NCBI GenBank assembly: GCA_024742395.1
Contig: JANSYO010000014.1
Coordinates: forward strand, 26,565 to 90,564
Length of the DNA: 64,000 nt
Source: Cytophagales bacterium
GTDB lineage: Bacteria > Bacteroidota > Bacteroidia > Cytophagales > Spirosomataceae
Reading direction: 5' to 3'
In this document: one piece after another, positions 58,282 through 64,000 of the stretch
How the letters are laid out: every line of letters begins with the position of its first letter
Position numbering within the stretch: the stretch's first letter is position 1
Notes under the pieces: generated by a model
Databases searched by the model: none
Told to the model about the DNA's origin: nothing
Seen by the model: the letters and a program-made list of their open reading frames with translations, nothing else
Translations under genes and position numbers: made by a program

Positions 58282-59427
58282 TTAAATTTTAATGGCATTT
58301 TTTTGAGCAATTAGGGCCAGTTCCATGGTCAGAAAACAATGTTCCTGTGTCATAGCTGTTCTGGTTCTGTTTACAACATCGTCTACCATTTGTGGCCCAA
58401 AAGGTAGCTCTACCTGATTGCAATCCATGTGAATGGTTTCTTTGCCATCTACCATGTATAAGTGATTGCCTCCTTTGTGACCTGAAGCTATATCAATATT
58501 CTTTCTGATTTCTATGAATCCTTCAGTACCCAAGATGGTTAGGCGGCCATCTCCCCAAGAATCTAACCCGTCGGGGTTAAACCAGTCTACTCTCACATAG
58601 CCTGAACCGCCGTTACCTCTCACCATTGCATCTCCAAAATCTTCAAAATTAGGGTGCTGCTTATTGTTTATGTTGCCTACTTGAGATGCCAATATTTCTG
58701 CAGATGTTGAACCCGTGAAGTGTAAGAACTGATCAAATTGATGCGAAGCAATGTCTGTAATAATGCCTCCAAAATATTTTTTATCAAAGAACCATTCTGG
58801 TCTGGATTCTGGTCTCATTCTGTGTGGCCCCAGGCCAATGGTCTGCACAACTTTGCCTATGGCTCCGGCAGCTACTAATTCACTGGCTTTAACCGTTGCT
58901 CTGTTTTCAAAACGCTCAGAGTAAACGATGGCGAAAATTTGATTGGTTTCTTTTTGGGCTTTTTTTACGGAGGCGAGTTGTTTAAGTGAGGTAATGCCCG
59001 GCTTGTCAACCATGTAATCTTTGCCGGCTTTCATTACTCGAATTCCTAAGGGGGCTCTATCTACAGGTATTCCCGCACTTAGCACCAGCTTAATTTCAGG
59101 ATCATTAAGGATTTCTTCTTCTGATCTTGCTTGTTTGGCAGAAGAGTATCTTTTGCCAAACTCTGCGTTTAGTTCAGCTTCTTTAGCGAAGTAAGACTTT
59201 AATTCTCCACCCCCTCTTTTGATGGCTTCTGTCATACCATAAATATGGCCGTGATTCATGCCTATTACCGCAAATTTAATTCGGGGGGCCGTCCATAGTT
59301 TGCTTTTTTCAGATTTGGCAACAATACTTTTAGACACTCCATCCATCGGAATTCCCGAGGCCAATAGACCAAGTCCGGCAGTTTTGATAGCAGTGCTTCT
59401 AATAAAATCTCTTCTTGTATTTTTCAT
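58282..59427 (-). CDS. Gfo/Idh/MocA-family oxidoreductase, Tat-exported
   Basis: A 381-residue protein with the Tat motif RRDFIRST at the N-terminus and a hydrophobic stretch, so it folds in the cytoplasm before export. IKFAVIGMNHGHIYG starts the Rossmann fold, and VDKPGITSLKQL holds the conserved Lys. GGIITDIASHQFDQFLHFTG is the MocA-type catalytic His region. It may oxidise a sugar (for example at C3) in the periplasm for a DUF1080-type lyase. It sits between two sulfatases in one strand order. Confidence 0.9.
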   Translation of the reverse strand: MKNTRRDFIRSTAIKTAGLGLLASGIPMDGVSKSIVAKSEKSKLWTAPRIKFAVIGMNHGHIYGMTEAIKRGGGELKSYFAKEAELNAEFGKRYSSAKQARSEEEILNDPEIKLVLSAGIPVDRAPLGIRVMKAGKDYMVDKPGITSLKQLASVKKAQKETNQIFAIVYSERFENRATVKASELVAAGAIGKVVQTIGLGPHRMRPESRPEWFFDKKYFGGIITDIASHQFDQFLHFTGSTSAEILASQVGNINNKQHPNFEDFGDAMVRGNGGSGYVRVDWFNPDGLDSWGDGRLTILGTEGFIEIRKNIDIASGHKGGNHLYMVDGKETIHMDCNQVELPFGPQMVDDVVNRTRTAMTQEHCFLTMELALIAQKNAIKI

Positions 59428-59448
59428 TATTGAGGTTGAATTGAATAT

Positions 59449-60870
59449 TTATTTTAGTGTTTTTTCAAAGGCAAAATTAAAGTCGGCAGAATACGTATGT
59501 TCCTTTTCCATAATTGCCATTGCCTTTTTTACAATCTCAGGATGCTCAGAAGCAATATTGGTTTCTTCACCCACATCGTTTGAGAGATCATAAAGTTCAA
59601 TGTATGTTTTATCAGGATTATTCACTTCCAGTTTAATGCACTTATAGTTGTCCATTCGCACGGCTTGTTTACCACCTTGTTCGTAAAATTCCCAATACAA
59701 ATAGTCATGTTTATTTTGTTCCTTTCCAAGCAAGGTAGGCAGAAATGAAATGCCATCTGTTTCTGTAGGCGTAGCGGCTTCGGCTATTTCTTTAAAAGTC
59801 TCTAATACATCGACAAAACCTGAGATGTGATTCGAACGGCTATTTTCTTTTATCTTACCTGGCCATCTCGCTATTGTAGGTACCCTGATGCCTCCTTCGT
59901 ACAGGTCTCTTTTTATGCCTCGAAATTCTCCATTGCTGTTAAAAAAGTCAGGGTCTGCACCACCTTCAGCATGAGGGCCATTATCACTGGTAAAAATCAC
60001 CAGAGTATTTTCATCTATTCCAAGTTCTTTGAGTTTTGACATAACCAACCCTACAGTTACATCCAGCTCTGTAATCATCGCGGCATGCCTCTTTTGGTTT
60101 TCGGGCCAGTCTTTGTCATTGAATTGCTCATAAGAGGGCACTTCCATACCAGATTCATCAAAATGGTGTGATTCGTTATTCGCATGAGGTACTATTACCG
60201 GAAGATAGAGGAAGAACGGCTTGTTTTGATTTTGCTCAATAAAACTGAGAGCTTTTTCCTTAAATTTATCATTTGAATAAACGGCTTTATTTGTGGAGCG
60301 ACCGCCAATGCCGCCGGCATACCCCGTTTCTATGGTTTCTACCACATTACCGAGACTGTCCCTTGTTTCATTTTCATACAAAAATGCCGGATAGTGATTG
60401 TGTGCATGTACCTGATTAAGGTATCCGTAGAAATAGTCAAAACCCTGCTTGTTTGGGGTGCCACTGCTTCCTTCTTCTCCAAGCCCCCATTTGCCTACCA
60501 AAGCTGTGGAATAGCCTGCATTTTTTAATACTTCTGCTACAGTAAGGTCTTCTTCTTCTAAGGGAACACGTGCGTTACCTCTCACACGTGCATGGCCATT
60601 GTGCTTTCCTGTCATAAGGGTGCATCTTGAAGGGGCACATACTGTATTGCCGGCATAATGATCTGTCAATAACATGCCTTCTTTTGCCAGGTTATCAATG
60701 TTGGGTGTAGGAATTTTCTCCTGCCCGAATACACCAACATCTCCATAGCCGAGATCATCAGCCATGATATAAATGATGTTCGGTTTTTGAGGGTTTTCTT
60801 TTTTTGTGGAGCAGGAAAAAGTCATTAAGCTAGTGCCTAATAGCAGCAGCCAGAGGTAATTTGATTTCAT
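59449..60870 (-). CDS. Arylsulfatase-type sulfatase, lipoprotein
   Basis: I chose ATG 60870, which gives a lipoprotein signal (LWLLLLGTSLMTFSC); the longer frame to 60924 lacks a signal. 473 residues from this start. The formylglycine site C-A-P-S-R lies in NTVCAPSRCTLMTGKHNGH (C78), and IYIMADDLGYGDVGVFGQEKIPTPNID is the arylsulfatase A-type start. IFTSDNGPHAEGGADPDFFNSNG supplies further metal-site residues. It is the first gene of the sulfatase/oxidoreductase cluster. Confidence 0.92.
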   Translation of the reverse strand: MKSNYLWLLLLGTSLMTFSCSTKKENPQKPNIIYIMADDLGYGDVGVFGQEKIPTPNIDNLAKEGMLLTDHYAGNTVCAPSRCTLMTGKHNGHARVRGNARVPLEEEDLTVAEVLKNAGYSTALVGKWGLGEEGSSGTPNKQGFDYFYGYLNQVHAHNHYPAFLYENETRDSLGNVVETIETGYAGGIGGRSTNKAVYSNDKFKEKALSFIEQNQNKPFFLYLPVIVPHANNESHHFDESGMEVPSYEQFNDKDWPENQKRHAAMITELDVTVGLVMSKLKELGIDENTLVIFTSDNGPHAEGGADPDFFNSNGEFRGIKRDLYEGGIRVPTIARWPGKIKENSRSNHISGFVDVLETFKEIAEAATPTETDGISFLPTLLGKEQNKHDYLYWEFYEQGGKQAVRMDNYKCIKLEVNNPDKTYIELYDLSNDVGEETNIASEHPEIVKKAMAIMEKEHTYSADFNFAFEKTLK

Positions 60871-60915
60871 AGAGGGTTGTTTTGGCTTACAAGTTAATAA
60901 AGAGATACGAATGCT

Positions 60916-61006
60916 TTGAACCAAGACTGATTAAAATTACTGTATCTTTGCACCCGCATAACGAAATGGCGTTTCAGAAGAATAGTCGTTTCCTGAAACA
61001 ATATAT
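60916..61006 (+). promoter_or_regulatory. Promoter and structured 5' leader of the DEAD-box gene
   Basis: TATCTTTG (60944-60951) matches the Bacteroidota TAnnTTTG -7 box, and TTTG at 60916-60919 is a possible -33 box, somewhat far (24 bp). The leader contains GTTTCAG (60971-60977) and CTGAAAC (60993-60999), which can pair just before the start codon. This may give temperature- or growth-dependent translation; inferred. Confidence 0.6.
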
Positions 61007-62293
61007 ATGTCATTTGAAAAATTAGGTCTTAACGACCACCTTTTAAAGGCGATTGCCGAAAAAGGGTATACAACGCCATCACCAATACAACAGAAGGCGA
61101 TTCCTCATATTTTACAGCAAAAAGATGTACTGGCTTCTGCTCAGACCGGTACCGGGAAAACAGCAGGTTTTACGCTGCCAATGCTTCATTTGCTTAGTAA
61201 AAGACCTCCGGAAAGAAGGAGGCAAATCAGATCATTGATTTTAACGCCAACCAGAGAGCTGGCCGCTCAGATCTATGATAACGTTAAAGAATATAGCACT
61301 CATTTAGATATTAGATCTACTGTGATTTTTGGTGGTGTAAACCAAAACCCACAAGTTAGAACCTTGAGACAAGGTGTAGATATACTCATTGCCACACCTG
61401 GCCGTCTACTTGATTTACATAATCAAAAAGCTCTGTCGCTGTCACATGTTGAGATTTTGGTTCTTGATGAAGCAGATAGAATGCTTGATATGGGATTTCT
61501 GAGAGATATTCGTAAAGTATTAGATCTGATGCCTTCTAAACGTCAGAATTTACTTTTCTCAGCCACTTTCTCTAAGGAAATTAAAAAACTGGCAGGCAGT
61601 TTTCTTAATAATCCGGTATTAGTAGAGGCTACGCCGGAAAACACAACGGCGGAGAAAGTCTCACATAAAGTGTATTTCGTGGATCAGCAGCAAAAAACGG
61701 ATGTGCTGATTAAACTAATATCGGAAGGAGATTGGAGCCAGGTTTTGGTTTTTACCAGAACAAAACACAGAGCAAACAGGCTCAGCCAAAAATTGGAAAA
61801 GGAGGGGATCTCATCAGCAGCCATTCACGGCAATAAAACGCAAAATGCCAGAACGAAGGCATTGAAAGGCTTTAAAGAGAATGAGTTACGAGTTTTGGTG
61901 GCTACTGATATTGCTGCAAGGGGCTTAGATATACCATTGCTTCCATATGTGATTAATTTTGAGTTGCCCAATGTTGCTGAGGACTATGTTCACAGAATAG
62001 GCCGTACTGGTAGGGCTGGAGAAAGTGGAGATGCCATTTCTTTAGTGAGTGAAGATGAAATGGCCTACCTGAGGGATATTGAAAAGCTTTTGGGTTTAAA
62101 GATCGACAACGAAACTATTCCGGGTTTTGAGCCTACTGGAAATTCAGTTCCGGAAGACGGTAGATCCAATTCAAGGCCTTTTAACCGAAGATCAAATCAA
62201 AAAGGTGGAAATGCGAAACCTGGTGGAAATAGATCAGGTGGGGGTAGATCAAACAGCGGTGGGCCGCGTAAAGAATTTAAAGGCAGGCGTTAA
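61007..62293 (+). CDS. rhlE: DEAD-box RNA helicase, RhlE type
   Basis: A 428-residue protein. Helicase motifs in order: Q motif [66 protein letters not shown] and [11 protein letters not shown] Gly/Arg/Asn/Ser-rich tail follows (about 385-428). It unwinds RNA in ribosome assembly or mRNA decay, often cold-induced. Its stop overlaps that of the convergent TonB receptor by 4 bp. Confidence 0.94.
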   Translation: MSFEKLGLNDHLLKAIAEKGYTTPSPIQQKAIPHILQQKDVLASAQTGTGKTAGFTLPMLHLLSKRPPERRRQIRSLILTPTRELAAQIYDNVKEYSTHLDIRSTVIFGGVNQNPQVRTLRQGVDILIATPGRLLDLHNQKALSLSHVEILVLDEADRMLDMGFLRDIRKVLDLMPSKRQNLLFSATFSKEIKKLAGSFLNNPVLVEATPENTTAEKVSHKVYFVDQQQKTDVLIKLISEGDWSQVLVFTRTKHRANRLSQKLEKEGISSAAIHGNKTQNARTKALKGFKENELRVLVATDIAARGLDIPLLPYVINFELPNVAEDYVHRIGRTGRAGESGDAISLVSEDEMAYLRDIEKLLGLKIDNETIPGFEPTGNSVPEDGRSNSRPFNRRSNQKGGNAKPGGNRSGGGRSNSGGPRKEFKGRR

Positions 62294-64000
62294 TTAAGGC
62301 TCCATCTTAGACCCAGAAATCCTCTTCGGCCTTGATTTGGGGCAAAGACATACGCAGGGTCAAACGTTAATGCATAAGGATTGTTTGGTGTAACCATTGG
62401 CTCACCAAGGCTATTGAATAAGACTTCTTTATCAAATGGGTCAAAACTTCTGGCTATGCTGTTGGAGGGCGGAGTGAAGTTCAAGAGGTTTTTTATTCCA
62501 GCATAGATTTCAAGATTGGTCTTCAGAAGATTGTAGGTGAGTTGAATATTTTGAATGCTCCACCATGGGGAGTTTTCAGGTCTGGGGTCCAGCTCACCTA
62601 AGACAGGCAGCAACATAGGGCTGTATAAGTTTCCCGTGTAATCTATGGTTAGCGGTAATGTTTGTAAAGGCAAGCTGGCAGACCACGTTCCGTTAAACTT
62701 CTCGGTAAGGAGCGGCCTGCTAACTAACCCATTTTCTTGCAGTGTATTGGACATGAGCGTGCCACCAGCCGCAAGTACAAAGCCGTTTTTCAAATTGAGG
62801 TCAATATTAGCCGAAAGGCCTTTAGAGATAGCAAAGCCATCTAAATTGTCGTAAATTATTAATTGAGCATTGCTCGTATAGTCCGGTGTTATTCTGTTTG
62901 TGAAATAGGTATAAAAAGCTGTGAAGTCAAGACCAATGAAGCCAGTATTTGCTGTGATGATCTTTGTCATGTAGTTTAAATTGGCATTGTAGCTTCTTTC
63001 CGGATTCAAATTTTCGCGGATGATTACTTCTCTTGCTCCGGTTAAGGCTGCATGATCTTCTGTGAAAATATTGACTACTCTAAACCCTGTACCGGCGTTT
63101 AACCTGATAACACTTACTTTATTCGGTGAATATTTCAAGGCAATTCTGGGCGTGTGAATACCTCCGTGTTTTGGATGATGGTCAAATCTGTAGCCTGAAA
63201 GTAATCTTATCTTATCATTTACTTTAAACTCATCCTGAACAAAAACTCCGGGGAGCAGGTCGTTTTGCGGTGAACTTACATCAAGATTGGTCTCTAAGGC
63301 AGTGGCTGGAGTATTATCGTCATAATAAGTATGCCGTATGGCCAGACCAGCCAATAGATTATGTTTTTCGATATTTTTATTCCAAATGAGTTGAGCAAAA
63401 CTTATTTGTTGATCTGCATGAAAAGGTGTGGTGCCGTAGAATGAGTTTTGTTGATGGTTATTGTACGAAAATGCCAATTTGATATCTTCTTTTACCGGAA
63501 GTTCGTACTGGCCTAATACTTCCCATCTTTTCGTGTAGATGCTTTCGGCGTAGATTTCATCGCCGCCTCTAAACTCCGGTTTCCAGTTCATTTCGCCTCC
63601 CCATCTGTCTTCATAGAAATACCTGCCTGCCAGATTGAAAAATTTATTTTTACTATGCTCTACTGACCATTTATGAAATACTGAGACTCTTTTTTGCAAG
63701 GTAACATCAGTGAAATTATCTGCATTGAGATCCTTTGGGTTGGTATAATGATAATAGTTTAAGCCGGTTAAGGTTTGAATATTTTTACCAATAGCTTGCT
63801 TATAGCCTAAGTCAAGGTTCAGCTCAGCCCATGAAGAGCTCATTGCGTCAACTGAAAATTTGGGTGCTTTTACAGGAGATTTAGTAATGATATTAATTAA
63901 ACCACCCACAGCTTCGCTACCATAAAGTGAAGAAGCCGGACCTTTAACTATTTCAACTCTCTCAATTAAGGAGTTGGGAATTCCGCTAAGCCCATAAACC
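62290..64000 (-). CDS. TonB-dependent receptor, N-terminus cut by the right edge
   Basis: At least 569 residues; the frame stays open to the window end and the visible Met at 63909 is internal. At the edge the plug domain is visible as [25 protein letters not shown] and GLINIITK. The rest is a 22-strand-type barrel ending [13 protein letters not shown] with a C-terminal aromatic/Asn strand. The plug and outer-strand pattern fits siderophore- or cobalamin-type receptors more than SusC glycan receptors. Substrate not shown. Confidence 0.9.
   Translation of the reverse strand, partial: VYGLSGIPNSLIERVEIVKGPASSLYGSEAVGGLINIITKSPVKAPKFSVDAMSSSWAELNLDLGYKQAIGKNIQTLTGLNYYHYTNPKDLNADNFTDVTLQKRVSVFHKWSVEHSKNKFFNLAGRYFYEDRWGGEMNWKPEFRGGDEIYAESIYTKRWEVLGQYELPVKEDIKLAFSYNNHQQNSFYGTTPFHADQQISFAQLIWNKNIEKHNLLAGLAIRHTYYDDNTPATALETNLDVSSPQNDLLPGVFVQDEFKVNDKIRLLSGYRFDHHPKHGGIHTPRIALKYSPNKVSVIRLNAGTGFRVVNIFTEDHAALTGAREVIIRENLNPERSYNANLNYMTKIITANTGFIGLDFTAFYTYFTNRITPDYTSNAQLIIYDNLDGFAISKGLSANIDLNLKNGFVLAAGGTLMSNTLQENGLVSRPLLTEKFNGTWSASLPLQTLPLTIDYTGNLYSPMLLPVLGELDPRPENSPWWSIQNIQLTYNLLKTNLEIYAGIKNLLNFTPPSNSIARSFDPFDKEVLFNSLGEPMVTPNNPYALTFDPAYVFAPNQGRRGFLGLRWSLN

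Noticed and set aside
1..64000. tRNA and rRNA genes
   Set aside because: No cloverleaf-like segment with GTTCRA-type T-loop or rRNA-like sequence was recognised by eye; a tRNAscan run would settle it.

Overview
The window looks like chromosome from a Bacteroidota bacterium, probably of the Cytophagales type. The evidence is a TonB-dependent receptor, a PorT-like barrel, many small Bacteroidota-type lipoproteins and secreted proteins, TAnnTTTG-like -7 promoter boxes, weak Shine-Dalgarno sequences, and formylglycine sulfatases with DUF1080 and PVC-type dehydrogenase proteins. The genus call is only an impression. I found no rRNA, tRNA or CRISPR array.

Core blocks. 1-2848 holds a histidine kinase end, a NarL-type regulator, a GH16-like lipoprotein and an atypical SDR. 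10055-20276 holds a CoA-binding protein, an AraC-controlled hydroxyproline catabolic operon (DapA-family deaminase, 4-hydroxyproline epimerase, FAD oxidase), a Ktr/Trk potassium system with a VOC protein, an OmpA-family protein, and a slipin paired with a tiny ribbon-helix-helix protein. 31695-64000 holds a sialate O-acetylesterase, a cupredoxin-dehydrogenase/DUF1080/FG-GAP operon, a 4Fe-4S protein, MscS, an OtsA-OtsB fusion, RadA, HemN, AroQ, YchF, many small envelope proteins, a sulfatase-oxidoreductase-sulfatase cluster, RhlE and a TonB receptor cut by the right edge.

Two AT-rich accessory regions interrupt this core. Island 1 (about 2869-10054) sits between two convergent core genes. It is bounded by a 24-bp imperfect duplication of the 3' end of the CoA-binding-protein gene, which marks it as an insertion. 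It carries small secreted or orphan genes, one of them a single-stop pseudogene, separated by two kinds of structured repeat: attC-like sites of about 120-135 bp with conserved arms, and a composite repeat of about 280-340 bp built of palindromic modules that ends just upstream of a cargo start codon. Island 2 (about 21200-31600) carries the same two repeat types in the opposite orientation, together with a serine hydrolase, an IS407-type IS3 element inserted in a core-like motif with a GGCT target duplication, a small membrane protein, and a tight five-gene minus-strand operon.

That operon encodes a small protein, a large GHKL ATPase, an amino-methyltransferase with motif I before SPPY, a PD-(D/E)XK-like nuclease and a MORC-like GHKL ATPase. 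It is a candidate helicase-free, MORC-containing restriction-modification or defence system. No integrase is visible in the window, so if the repeats are recombination sites they must be served in trans or be relics.
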